Positions 26,782 through 35,295 of a DNA stretch of 64,000 nt are shown piece by piece; the stretch's first letter is position 1, and the number at the start of each line of letters is the position of its first letter. The DNA lies in the NCBI GenBank assembly GCA_937911865.1, contig CALDSK010000293.1, positions 1 through 64,000 on the forward strand, written 5' to 3'. Source of the DNA: an uncultured Synechococcus sp. (GTDB lineage: Bacteria > Cyanobacteriota > Cyanobacteriia > Phormidesmidales > Phormidesmidaceae). Both the position numbers and the translations under genes were made by a program. A model generated the notes under the pieces. It searched no databases and was not told where the DNA came from. It saw only the letters and a program-made list of their open reading frames with translations.

Positions 26782-27444
26782 ATGAAAACTGCCCAACCTC
26801 CAGCAGCACATCTCTCAATTGTCAGAGAGTCAATTGTCAGAGAGTCAATTGTCAGAGAATCAAGTGTCAGAGAAAATATCGGCCAAGAAAAAGCGGCCCA
26901 ACCCGCCAGCCCTATCGGTATATTTCAAGCCATTCTTGGCAACCTACAAGATGGCTTCATTATTGCGAGCCAAACGGGTCACATTCAACAAAGCAATGCC
27001 CCTGCTCAGCGGATCTGCAACCTGCTAGGTAGTACTAAAAGCACGCTGCCCGCTGAAATTTGGCAGGTCTGTCAGGCCGCGCTGAAACGAAAGGATGTGC
27101 TTTCTTTTAACAAAATCGGCCTTGATGCAGACATCATCTTGCCAGACGTCGGCACCGTGCGCATTCGGGTACAGAACATCACAATTGCAGACAGACCCTG
27201 TTTGCTGATTGTGCTAGAAGATCGTCAGCAGACGATTCGGAATAAAGCACTCTCTGACGCGGCGCTTTACGACCTGACTGAGCGTGAGACTGAAATTTGG
27301 CAAATGCGCCTTCGCGGCGCAGCCTACAAAGAAATTTCTACTGCACTGTGGATCAGCGTAGACACCGTGAAAAAGCACGTGAAAAATATTTTGGCCAAAC
27401 AGCGCAGCCACCAAGACGATATGGAATACGCCCTGATGGCCTAA
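26782..27444 (+). CDS. PAS-like sensor with LuxR-type DNA-binding domain
   Basis: A 220-residue predicted transcription factor. A repetitive N-terminus (VRESI units, about 13-32) precedes a PAS-like domain (about 45-150; IFQAILGNLQDGFIIASQTG and a strand IADRPCLLIVLEDRQ). The C-terminal LuxR helix-turn-helix (about 162-218) has LTERETEIWQMRLRGAAYKEI and SVDTVKKHVKNILAK. There is no receiver domain, so it would respond to a ligand or redox state rather than phosphorylation; the signal is unknown. It lies upstream of convergent ndhB, whose stop is 59 bases away, with no evidence that it regulates it. Confidence 0.85.
   Translation: MKTAQPPAAHLSIVRESIVRESIVRESSVRENIGQEKAAQPASPIGIFQAILGNLQDGFIIASQTGHIQQSNAPAQRICNLLGSTKSTLPAEIWQVCQAALKRKDVLSFNKIGLDADIILPDVGTVRIRVQNITIADRPCLLIVLEDRQQTIRNKALSDAALYDLTERETEIWQMRLRGAAYKEISTALWISVDTVKKHVKNILAKQRSHQDDMEYALMA
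26821..26880 (+). repeat. 15-bp in-frame tandem repeat in the LuxR regulator gene
   Basis: Two exact copies of GTCAGAGAGTCAATT, one with two changes, and a fourth degenerate copy. The five-codon period encodes repeated VRESI near the N-terminus, outside the predicted domains. Confidence 0.9.
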
Positions 27445-27503
27445 GAAAGTCAGTCCAAGCAAGCGACCGAAGCTAGCTCAACAAAGACTAGTAAACGCAA
27501 TGC

Positions 27504-29078
27504 TTACCGATTAACGATCTCTGGAGCGACTTCCGTATTCACAGTCGCCAGCTCAGCACTTCGAGCCAACACAGAGCGTTGCAGTAAAGGCGTACGTGCT
27601 ACGGAACTGTTTGCCAAGGTCAGCAACGGATTGGCCAACACGCCAGACAGAGCAGTGACCACTACAGCGACAACCAAACTCACCTGCAAAGGCCGCATAC
27701 CTGGCAGCGTCCAGTCATTATCTGAATAGACCTTAATAGAGTCAGACATTTCCTGAGGCTCTTTTACCACCATCATTTTTACGACCCTGATGTAGTAGTA
27801 AATGGAGATCACACTGGTAATAAGACCGACCAGCACCAGTGTGTATGCACCTGCTTGCCAGCCCGCCCAAAAGACGTAGATTTTACCGAAGAAGCCAGAC
27901 AGCGGGGGAATGCCACCTAGCGATAGCAGGCAAATACTTAAGCAGAGCGTGAGCAGCGGGTCCTTTTGGTAAAGTCCGCTGTATTCGCTGATTTGATCGG
28001 TACCCGTACGCAAAGAGAACAGGATGACGCAGGTAAAGGCACCCAGGTTCATAAACAGGTAAATAAACAGATAAAAGATAACGCTGGAGTAGCCCGCATC
28101 GGTGCCAATGATAAAGCCGATCATGATGATGCCAGCTTGACCAATCGAAGAGTAGGCCAACAGACGTTTCATGCTGGTTTGGGCGAGCGCAACGACATTG
28201 CCCAACACCATACTCAAAACGGCTAGGGCAGCAAACACAAATCGCCACTGCTCGGCCACCATCGGAAAGGCCGTCAGCAAAAGGCGAACCGCTAGCGCGA
28301 AACCAGCCGTTTTTGATCCCACAGATAAGAAGGCTACAACCGGAGTAGGCGATCCTTCATACACGTCCGGGGTCCACTGGTGAAATGGAACTGCCGCAAC
28401 TTTGAAGGCAATACCTGCAATAACAAAAACCAAAGCAATGATCAGACCAATAGGCGCTTGTTCATTGTTGAGCGCAAGGCTGTCGGCGATCGCATTCAAA
28501 TTTGTCTGCCCTCCAGAAAGCCCGTACAGCAAAGACATCCCGTACAAGAAAATAGCCGCACTCGCCGCACCAATCAGCAAATACTTTAGCGCTGCCTCAT
28601 TAGAGCGGGGATCGCGCTTCATGTATCCCGTTAGCAGGTAAGACGAAATACTTAGCGTCTCTAGAGACACAAAAACAGTCACTAGCTCATCAGCGCCAGA
28701 GAGGAACATGCCGCCCAATGTAGCTGTGAGTAAAATCGCCAGAAACTCAGCTAATGCTGTCCCCGAACGCTCAATGTAGCGAATGCACATCGGGACCGTT
28801 ACCACTGCCGAGAGCGCAATAATGCCTCTAAACACGATGCTGAGATCGTCGCCGTTAAAGCTGCCTAAGAAGGCAATCGGATTGGCCGCACCCCACTGAA
28901 GAAACAGGTCGCCAACCGCCACAAGCAAACCGCCCATCGCCATGTAGGGCAACCATTTAGTAGCACCTCGTCCGCCGATAATGTCCGTCACAATAATTGC
29001 CATAATCGTGACGATCACGATCCCTTCTGGCAAAATGATGCCCGCATTCAACTGAGCGGCAATATCAGCAAAGTCCAT
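27504..29078 (-). CDS. ndhB: NAD(P)H-quinone oxidoreductase subunit 2 (NDH-1 subunit B)
   Basis: A proton-pumping membrane subunit of the cyanobacterial NDH-1 complex in thylakoids, which accepts electrons from ferredoxin and takes part in respiration, cyclic electron flow and CO2 uptake. The 524-residue product has about 14 membrane helices and the conserved antiporter-like signatures VFVSLETLSISSYLLTGYM (Glu in helix 5), KVAAVPFHQWTPDVYEGSP (Lys and His) and LLAYSSIGQAGIIMIGF. Length matches cyanobacterial NdhB. It stands alone, as is usual in cyanobacteria, without other ndh genes nearby. The start at 29078 (MDFADIAAQLNAG) agrees with the family. Confidence 0.97.
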   Translation of the reverse strand: MDFADIAAQLNAGIILPEGIVIVTIMAIIVTDIIGGRGATKWLPYMAMGGLLVAVGDLFLQWGAANPIAFLGSFNGDDLSIVFRGIIALSAVVTVPMCIRYIERSGTALAEFLAILLTATLGGMFLSGADELVTVFVSLETLSISSYLLTGYMKRDPRSNEAALKYLLIGAASAAIFLYGMSLLYGLSGGQTNLNAIADSLALNNEQAPIGLIIALVFVIAGIAFKVAAVPFHQWTPDVYEGSPTPVVAFLSVGSKTAGFALAVRLLLTAFPMVAEQWRFVFAALAVLSMVLGNVVALAQTSMKRLLAYSSIGQAGIIMIGFIIGTDAGYSSVIFYLFIYLFMNLGAFTCVILFSLRTGTDQISEYSGLYQKDPLLTLCLSICLLSLGGIPPLSGFFGKIYVFWAGWQAGAYTLVLVGLITSVISIYYYIRVVKMMVVKEPQEMSDSIKVYSDNDWTLPGMRPLQVSLVVAVVVTALSGVLANPLLTLANSSVARTPLLQRSVLARSAELATVNTEVAPEIVNR

Positions 29079-29287
29079 CGAGTACAGCCCAGAAATCGGC
29101 TAGGTAAGGTTTTCCACTTGAAATCTTACCTTGTATCTTCCGATAACCCCACTTCCTATTGAAGTTTTTTGGAGAAATGTAGTAAACAGCGAAGTGGCGA
29201 ACGCTATAGAATTTGCATATATCCGAAAAAATTAATAGACAGATTCTGCCAATTAGCGCTACAAAGAAAAACAAGCGCTTGTCTCAT

Positions 29288-29320
29288 GGGTCCTTTCAGG
29301 GTCCTTTCAGGGTCCTTTCA
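29288..29320 (+). repeat. 11-bp tandem repeat, three exact copies
   Basis: GGGTCCTTTCA occurs three times without interruption, about 210 bases upstream of the ndhB start. Confidence 0.92.
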
Positions 29321-29611
29321 CGGATTGTCTTAAGTCGGGTGTTCTCTCAAGTCAACGTTCTCAATCGACATCGACCAGAATTTCCCTTACCAAATTAACT
29401 TGGTAAAAACATAGCGAAGCCCGAAGATCAGGGTAGACGAATTGAACCGTTTTGATCTATCGCTATATATAGATAAAAGCCAGCCAAAGTCACAGGGACA
29501 GCCCAATTTATGACGCCTGATGTGGCCTCCTTCGTAGCCGACTGGGAATGCTTGAGCCAATAGTCCGCCTGCCAGCGGCTTCCCCCGGGCAGTCTTCTTG
29601 CGCATAGTCTT

Positions 29612-29656
29612 GCAGTCACAGGTCTCACAGTCACAGGTCTCGCAGTCAGGCCCCGC
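29612..29656 (+). repeat. 15-bp tandem repeat, three copies, upstream of topA
   Basis: GCAGTCACAGGTCTC, ACAGTCACAGGTCTC and a diverged third unit GCAGTCAGGCCCCGC, ending 56 bases before the topA start. Confidence 0.85.
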
Positions 29657-29712
29657 AGTTTAATCCGTCATTTTGTCCCACCATCCACCCCAGTTGAGAA
29701 CGCACAGGTCGT

Positions 29713-32607
29713 ATGTCTACGCTCGTCATTGTTGAGTCACCCACCAAAGCCAAAACCATTCGCAACTACTTGCCAAAGGGCTACAAGGTAGAGGCTTCAA
29801 TGGGTCACGTCCGCGATTTGCCCAAGTCGGCCAAAGAAATCCCGGCTAAGGTTAAAAAGGAAAAGTGGGCTCAAATTGGCGTCAACACCGAAGCAGACTT
29901 CGAGCCGCTCTACATTGTCCCTTCCGACAAAAAGAAGGTCGTCAAAACGCTCAAAGACGCACTTAAAGGCGCGGATGAGCTGATTCTGGCAACTGACGAA
30001 GACCGCGAAGGCGAAAGTATTAGCTGGCACTTGCTACAGGTGCTAAAGCCCAAGGTGCCGACTAAGCGCATGGTCTTTCACGAAATCACCAAAGAAGCCA
30101 TTCAAGACGCGCTCTCTAACTGCCGCACTATTGACGACAAGCTAGTTCATGCGCAAGAAACGCGCCGCATTCTCGACCGCTTGGTTGGGTACACAGTCTC
30201 TCCGCTCCTGTGGAAAAAGATTGCCTTTGGACTCTCTGCCGGACGCGTGCAGTCCGTCTCTGTCCGACTGTTAGTTGAAAGAGAGCGGGCTAGACGAGCG
30301 TTTAGAAGAGGATCTTACTGGGATCTTAAAGCAGCGTTGATCAAGGCTCAACAGGATAGCCAAAAGAATAGCCAGCGCAATCCTTTTGACGCCAAACTCG
30401 TCTCCGTTGGCGGCACTCGCGTTGCCAACGGCAGCGACTTTGACGAATCTACCGGTCAGGTAAAAGCAGGTCGCAGCGTTCTGTTGCTCAATGAAGCAGA
30501 AGCCACCGCGCTGCGGACCCGGATTGAAAGCAGCACTTGGACGGTTTCTAGCCTGGACGAGCGGCCCAACACTCGCAAGCCAGCACCGCCGTTCACCACA
30601 TCCACCCTGCAACAGGAGGCCAACCGAAAGCTTGGGCTATCGGCTCGCGATACTATGCGCACCGCGCAGGGCCTGTACGAAAAAGGCTTTATCACCTACA
30701 TGCGTACGGATTCAACCAGCTTATCTAAGCAGGCGATCGCAGCGGCCCGCAGCTGCGTCGAAAATAAGTACGGCAAAGACTATCTAAGCACTAAGCCTCG
30801 CCAGTTCTCAACCAAAAGTAAAGGTGCACAAGAAGCTCACGAAGCCATTCGACCTTCTGGAGAAGTCTTTCGCACCCCCGGAGATACGCCGCTTAAAGAG
30901 CGCGAGCTAAAGCTGTACGACTTGATTTGGAAACGCACCGTAGCCACTCAAATGGCCGAAGCCAGGCAAACCAACATCACCATGCAAATTGAAGTGGACG
31001 ATGCGGTGTTCAAAGCAACCGGCAAACGCATCGACTTCCCTGGATTTTTCCGGGCCTATGTCGAAGGCTCTGACAACCCTGATGCAGCTATCGAAAACCA
31101 GGAAGTTGTTCTTCCCGACGTAAAAGCTGGGGACGCACTAAACTGCACAGGGCTAGACGCTGTTGGCCATGAAACCCAGCCGCCAGCTCGCTATACAGAA
31201 GCCTCACTGGTCAAAACCTTAGAAAAAGAAGGCATCGGTCGCCCCAGTACTTATGCCACAGTTATCAGCACTGTTGTTGCCCGTCGGTACGCTGAGCTGA
31301 TTGGCAATAGCCTAGTGCCAACCTTTACCGCCTTCGCGGTCACAGAACTTCTCGAACAAAACTTTCCCGACCTGGTCGATGTCCATTTCACGGCCAAAAT
31401 GGAACAAACCCTTGACGATATTTCGATGGGCAACGCCGAATGGCTGCCCTACTTGAAAGGGTTCTACGGTGGGGACGACGGTCTCGCAAACCAGGTAGAA
31501 GAAAGACAGGGAAACATTGATCCTACCGAAGCGCGAACGGTCGATTTAGACGACCTGGCGGCCAAAGTGCGCATTGGTAAATACGGTGCCTATGTTGAGC
31601 TAGAAAAAGATGAAGAAACCGTTCGCGCCTCGATTCCTAACGGCGTCAGCCCGGCTGACCTAGACGATGAACAGGTAGAAGTTTTACTCAAGCAGAAGAC
31701 AGAAGGGCCTGAGAAACTCGGCCTGCACCCTGAGACGGGCGAGCCCATGTACATTCTAATTGGCCGCTTTGGCCCTTATGTACAGCTCGGCGATGTCACC
31801 GAAGAGAATAAAAAACCCAAGCGAACCTCTCTACCAAAAGGCGTTAAGGCAGAGGATGTCACCGAAGAGATGGCCGTTGGGCTGCTCTCTCTTCCCCGTC
31901 TGCTCGGGGTACATCCTGAAACGGGTAACAACATCAAAGCTAGCCTTGGTCGATTCGGGCCCTACGTGGTGCACACAAAAGGGAAAGAAGACGGAAAAGA
32001 TGACTATCGCTCGATCAAGGGCGATGACGACGTGCTCACGATTGATCTGAAGCGGGCGCTAGAAATGCTGGCACAGCCAAAGGCTAGCCGTGGGCGTAAG
32101 GCAGCGACCCCCATTCATGAGATTGGCAAGCATCCTGTCGATGAAGAGCCGATCAATGTATATGACGGTCCCTACGGGCCTTACATTAAGCACGGCAAGG
32201 TGAATGTCTCTGTACCAGAAGGCAAAAAGCCAGAAGAAGTGACCGTAGAAGAAGCTGTTGAGCTGCTCAAAGAAAAGGGCGGCGAAGTTAAAAAGAAAAA
32301 GACAGCCAAGAAGAAAACAACCGCCAAAAAGACAACGAAAAAAGCAACAACCGCCAAGAAGGCTACGGCTAAGAAAACAACAACAAAGAAGAGTAGCGTC
32401 AAAAAAGCAACAACCACCAAGAAAGCACCAGCTAAGTCTTCGACAGCTAAGTCTTCGACAGCTAAGTCAACGGGGACAAAGGCGACTAAGGCTAAGGCCA
32501 CAACTGCCAAGAAAGCAGCAGCGAAGACAAACACAAAAACTGCTGCTACTAAAAAGGCGATAGAGGCGGCCACGGCAACCGAGAAGATTGCAGAGGAGAC
32601 CGCATAA
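29713..32607 (+). CDS. topA: DNA topoisomerase I (type IA) with lysine-rich tail
   Basis: Relaxes negative supercoils by passing a strand through a transient single-strand break. The TOPRIM domain opens with LVIVESPTKAKTIRNYL and has the acidic DEDREGE motif. The catalytic Tyr is Tyr329 in GFITYMRTDSTSLS. The central type IA domain is followed by several short repeats with GKYGAYVELE, GRFGPYVQLG, GRFGPYVVHT and GPYGPYIKHG, typical of C-terminal domains without zinc fingers. The last 100 residues (about 862-950) are an Ala/Lys/Thr low-complexity tail resembling histone H1, likely adding non-specific DNA binding. Total length is 964 residues. A 15-bp in-frame repeat (32431-32475) lies in the tail. 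Confidence 0.97.
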   Translation: MSTLVIVESPTKAKTIRNYLPKGYKVEASMGHVRDLPKSAKEIPAKVKKEKWAQIGVNTEADFEPLYIVPSDKKKVVKTLKDALKGADELILATDEDREGESISWHLLQVLKPKVPTKRMVFHEITKEAIQDALSNCRTIDDKLVHAQETRRILDRLVGYTVSPLLWKKIAFGLSAGRVQSVSVRLLVERERARRAFRRGSYWDLKAALIKAQQDSQKNSQRNPFDAKLVSVGGTRVANGSDFDESTGQVKAGRSVLLLNEAEATALRTRIESSTWTVSSLDERPNTRKPAPPFTTSTLQQEANRKLGLSARDTMRTAQGLYEKGFITYMRTDSTSLSKQAIAAARSCVENKYGKDYLSTKPRQFSTKSKGAQEAHEAIRPSGEVFRTPGDTPLKERELKLYDLIWKRTVATQMAEARQTNITMQIEVDDAVFKATGKRIDFPGFFRAYVEGSDNPDAAIENQEVVLPDVKAGDALNCTGLDAVGHETQPPARYTEASLVKTLEKEGIGRPSTYATVISTVVARRYAELIGNSLVPTFTAFAVTELLEQNFPDLVDVHFTAKMEQTLDDISMGNAEWLPYLKGFYGGDDGLANQVEERQGNIDPTEARTVDLDDLAAKVRIGKYGAYVELEKDEETVRASIPNGVSPADLDDEQVEVLLKQKTEGPEKLGLHPETGEPMYILIGRFGPYVQLGDVTEENKKPKRTSLPKGVKAEDVTEEMAVGLLSLPRLLGVHPETGNNIKASLGRFGPYVVHTKGKEDGKDDYRSIKGDDDVLTIDLKRALEMLAQPKASRGRKAATPIHEIGKHPVDEEPINVYDGPYGPYIKHGKVNVSVPEGKKPEEVTVEEAVELLKEKGGEVKKKKTAKKKTTAKKTTKKATTAKKATAKKTTTKKSSVKKATTTKKAPAKSSTAKSSTAKSTGTKATKAKATTAKKAAAKTNTKTAATKKAIEAATATEKIAEETA
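32431..32475 (+). repeat. 15-bp in-frame tandem repeat in the topA tail
   Basis: GCTAAGTCTTCGACA occurs twice, followed by GCTAAGTCAACGGGG, encoding AKSST, AKSST and AKSTG. Confidence 0.9.
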
Positions 32608-32697
32608 AGTAGTAGAAGCGCTATGAACAGCTCTTCTCTTGTTGGCTGTAGTCTTAGCTGGCTGTATTTGAAGGAGATTTATCTCCAATAGTTGAGC

Positions 32698-33381
32698 ATG
32701 ATGAAGCTAGATCAGGTTGTGCCGTTTGGGCGATCGCTCGACGAATACATCCACATGTTTTCGCTCGGCGCAGCGGATCTACAAAAATCTATCTTAAGCG
32801 TAGCCGATGGACCTGCAAGCTTTAATGCAGAAGGCACCGCCAAGGGATATCAGATTCAATCTTGCGATCCGCTGTACGTATTTGAAGCCGATGAGATACG
32901 CGATCGCTTCTACGCTGTCCTCGACGACATTATTACCCAGGTCGAAAATACGCGAGATAGCTGGGTCTGGCAATATCACGCCTCACCGAGCGAGCTTCGA
33001 GCACACCGCATAGAAGTCGCCGAACGATTTTACGCGGACTATACGCAGGGTAAAAAAGCAGGCCGCTATACAGTTGGAACGTTGCCGCAGCTCAGCGACA
33101 GCGCTAGTAGCTACGAGCTCAGTCTCAGCTCTCACTTTCTCTTTTTATACTCTGAGCAGTTCGACACAGCTTTCCATATTGCAGCCATTCAAGAGATGTT
33201 AAGGGTCAGCGCAGAGGCCAGAATCTTTCCTCTACTGGCGCTAAACCAAAGGCGATCGCCCCATATTTTGCCAGTCACTCGTCATTTAGAAAGATTGGGC
33301 TATCAATGCAAAATAGAGACAGTTGACTACGAACTACAGCCCGGCGGCAATGAAATGATGAGAGTTATCAAAGCTAACTAA
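32698..33381 (+). CDS. Methyltransferase-like conserved cyanobacterial protein
   Basis: A 227-residue protein of a cyanobacterial group usually annotated as SAM-dependent methyltransferase. The opening KLDQVVPFGRSLDEYIHMF is typical. The glycine loop is reduced to VADGPASFNAEGTAKGY with SCDPLYVF as the acidic strand end, and FLFLYSEQFD, EMLRVSAEARIFPLL fit later methyltransferase strands. The usual GxGxG is not complete, so activity is uncertain. ATG at 32698 or 32701 is preferred over TTG at 32692; an AAGGAG lies about 20 bases upstream. It follows topA by 90 bases on the same strand. Confidence 0.8.
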   Translation: MMKLDQVVPFGRSLDEYIHMFSLGAADLQKSILSVADGPASFNAEGTAKGYQIQSCDPLYVFEADEIRDRFYAVLDDIITQVENTRDSWVWQYHASPSELRAHRIEVAERFYADYTQGKKAGRYTVGTLPQLSDSASSYELSLSSHFLFLYSEQFDTAFHIAAIQEMLRVSAEARIFPLLALNQRRSPHILPVTRHLERLGYQCKIETVDYELQPGGNEMMRVIKAN

Positions 33382-33642
33382 GCTACTGACTGTCTTGCAG
33401 AACACACCGTAGAATCCGTATCAAGAAATAAATGAAAGAAGTACCAAATCTTTCTGATTAGTTGAATAAAGCCTGTACTAAAAATGTATAGAGTTACGGC
33501 AATTACCGAGTTATGCATACAGGTTAAAAAGTTATCGTCACTCTCTCGTCACGATGCTAAACATATATACAAGTATCAGGTACCAAAACTAACACTAAGA
33601 AAGGTCTAATAAAGGGCTCTGTAATTCAAGGGGACCAGTATT

Positions 33643-33669
33643 GTAACAGTATTGTAAGGGTACTGTTAC
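33643..33669. promoter_or_regulatory. 9-bp perfect inverted repeat, operator-like
   Basis: GTAACAGTA, nine bases, TACTGTTAC. The left arm overlaps a direct repeat of AGTATTGTAA (33638-33647 and 33649-33658). The symmetry fits a dimeric regulator site or a hairpin; the regulator is unknown. Confidence 0.4.
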
Positions 33670-33749
33670 GGAAACGGCCTATAATCTCGATGGGTGCATT
33701 TTAGTCAATCCGCAAGCACACTGAAATCAATACAAATTGCTGTAAAAAA

Positions 33750-33791
33750 GAAGCTTTGCGCTTAGCTTATGAAGCTTTGCACTTAGCTTAT
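33750..33791 (+). repeat. 21-bp direct repeat, two copies
   Basis: GAAGCTTTGCGCTTAGCTTAT is followed directly by a copy with one change (G to A). A shorter echo, CTCCATAAACT, follows. Confidence 0.88.
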
Positions 33792-34104
33792 AGAGCTCCA
33801 TAAACTTAAGGCTCCATAAACTGGCCTTCATAGTTACGACAGGTTATCAGCAGGCTATTGACAGGTATTGGTAAACAATACCTTCCCCTATAGTCTTCCT
33901 TTAAACCTGACCGCTATCAGAGTGAAATTACTTAGATTGTCCTTAAATAAGACACGAAAGAGTGTGCTTTGATAACAGGCCTCAGCTGCACCTTTGCAAC
34001 ATCAAATGCGCAATACCAAGTGCAATGTGAGATTTTTTACAGACTCATCAACCGGAATTGAACTGTCGCTATCTGTAGCCACCGTTGGGTATATCTCTAT
34101 TTCT

Positions 34105-35139
34105 ATGAACGAACATAACAAGGGATTATTTCCCCTGATTCTAGTGTTGTCGATACTGGCAGTCTGCGGCAGCTTCTTCGGCTTAATCATGTGGCTATCA
34201 CAGCCGTCTATTCCGTCTGACATGAGGATTGCAGGAGAAGCCAGATCAGGCCCTGTAACAGGCGCGTTAGACGCCATTGACTCTATTCCCGATGGTCAGT
34301 ATGCCTACAGTGGTAGCGCCACCATGGTGCCAATTCGGCAGGCAATTGAGTCACTTATTCAGGCAGAAGCTTCGGAATTCCAGCTTCAGTACCTCAACCC
34401 AGTGACAGGACCAAACTCCACTCGTGGTATTGACCTGCTGATTACAAGAGAGGTCGCATTCGTCGATTCCTCTCGTCCAATTAAGCCGGAAGAATACAAA
34501 GCTGCCGAGCGTCTTGGAATAGAACTACAGCAAACGCCGGTTGCCATTGATGGTATTGCGATTACCGTGCATCCCGATTTGGATATAGAAGGGCTGACCC
34601 TAGCACAGCTCAGCGATATCTTTTTAGGAAACGTGACCAACTGGAGCGAAGTCGGCGGTCCAGATCTGGAAATTCGCCCTTACTCAATGCCGCCATCAAC
34701 CTCTGGAACGGCCAGTTTTTTTATCCGAAGAATTCTAAAAGGCAGCCCGTTAGCTGAGCGTGTAGAAATAGCAGCAGAAACCACCCCTGCCCTCAGAACG
34801 ATCGCATCCACACCAGGCAGTATCTACTACGCATCTGCGCCCCTGGCCGTACCACAATGCTCGGTCAAAACTCTACCGATTGCCACAGCAGAAGGCCGCC
34901 CCTACGTCGCGCCCTACGACTCACCACAGGTATCAGCGGCTGATTGCCCTAACCAGCGCAACCAGATCAACAAAGACGCCTTCAAAAATGGTACCTATCC
35001 CCTGATTCGTCGCCTATTTGTCATCACGGCGCAAGGTGAGTCGGCAGATATCGAAGCAGGCAAAGCCTACAGCGACATCTTACTAAGCGCCGAGGGGCAA
35101 ACGCTCGTTGAGGAAGCAGGATTTGTTGCGACTCGCTAG
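34105..35139 (+). CDS. PstS-like substrate-binding protein with N-terminal membrane anchor
   Basis: A periplasmic-binding-fold protein of the phosphate-binding (PstS/SphX) group. The ATG at 34105 gives 344 residues starting MNEHNKGLFPLILVLSILAV, with one membrane helix (about 8-30). An upstream in-frame ATG at 33994 would place 37 unlikely residues before it. The mature part has the ligand-loop YSGSATMVPIRQAIE (about 68-82), LLITREVAFVDSSRPIKPEE, LAQLSDIFLGNVTNWSEVGG and PYSMPPSTSGTASFFIRRIL. No pstC, pstA or pstB gene is nearby, and no lipobox is seen. It may bind phosphate or another oxyanion as a sensor component; that is inference. It is co-directional with a second binding protein and a chemoreceptor. 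Confidence 0.88.
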   Translation: MNEHNKGLFPLILVLSILAVCGSFFGLIMWLSQPSIPSDMRIAGEARSGPVTGALDAIDSIPDGQYAYSGSATMVPIRQAIESLIQAEASEFQLQYLNPVTGPNSTRGIDLLITREVAFVDSSRPIKPEEYKAAERLGIELQQTPVAIDGIAITVHPDLDIEGLTLAQLSDIFLGNVTNWSEVGGPDLEIRPYSMPPSTSGTASFFIRRILKGSPLAERVEIAAETTPALRTIASTPGSIYYASAPLAVPQCSVKTLPIATAEGRPYVAPYDSPQVSAADCPNQRNQINKDAFKNGTYPLIRRLFVITAQGESADIEAGKAYSDILLSAEGQTLVEEAGFVATR

Positions 35140-35209
35140 CGCCTGTGATCACCAACACACCGTATATAAGGCCAATATCTGAGCCGACTTTTTAAGCCCC
35201 ACATTCTCC

Positions 35210-35279
35210 AAACCCATTTATCTAAACCGGTTTCATCAAACTGGTTTCGTCAGACTGGTTTCGTCAAACCCATATTAAA
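35210..35279 (+). repeat. 14-bp tandem repeat, five diverging copies
   Basis: Units AAACCCATTTATCT, AAACCGGTTTCATC, AAACTGGTTTCGTC, AGACTGGTTTCGTC and AAACCCATATTAAA run from 35210 to just before the next gene. The central copies contain palindromic AAACCGGTTT-type cores, so they could also pair as RNA. Confidence 0.82.
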
Positions 35280-35295
35280 AGGAAGTATTTTGTAC

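Larger units (their letters stand above)
29079..29712. promoter_or_regulatory. 634-bp divergent region between ndhB and topA
   Basis: No gene supported. It contains an 11-bp tandem repeat (29288-29320), a 7-bp stem-loop (29387-29406, arms TTACCAA/TTGGTAA) and a 15-bp repeat (29612-29656). Short minus-strand frames near 29387-29634 have no recognisable products. Promoters for ndhB and topA should be here. Confidence 0.5.
33382..34104. promoter_or_regulatory. 723-bp AT-rich intergenic region
   Basis: No gene is supported. It contains a 9-bp perfect inverted repeat (33643-33669) and a 21-bp direct repeat (33750-33791). The promoter for the phosphate-binding-like gene is expected near the 3' end. 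I did not find a convincing Pho box by eye. Confidence 0.45.

Noticed and set aside
26503..26811. A 102-codon minus-strand frame between the TPR and LuxR genes
   Set aside because: It overlaps both flanking genes, has no ribosome-binding site and its product is not recognisable.
29387..29634. Short minus-strand frames upstream of topA
   Set aside because: They overlap each other in different frames and lie across repeats; not supported.
32181..32573. A 130-codon minus-strand frame opposite the topA tail
   Set aside because: It is the complement of the Lys-rich repeats, giving a Phe/Val-rich product typical of such shadows.
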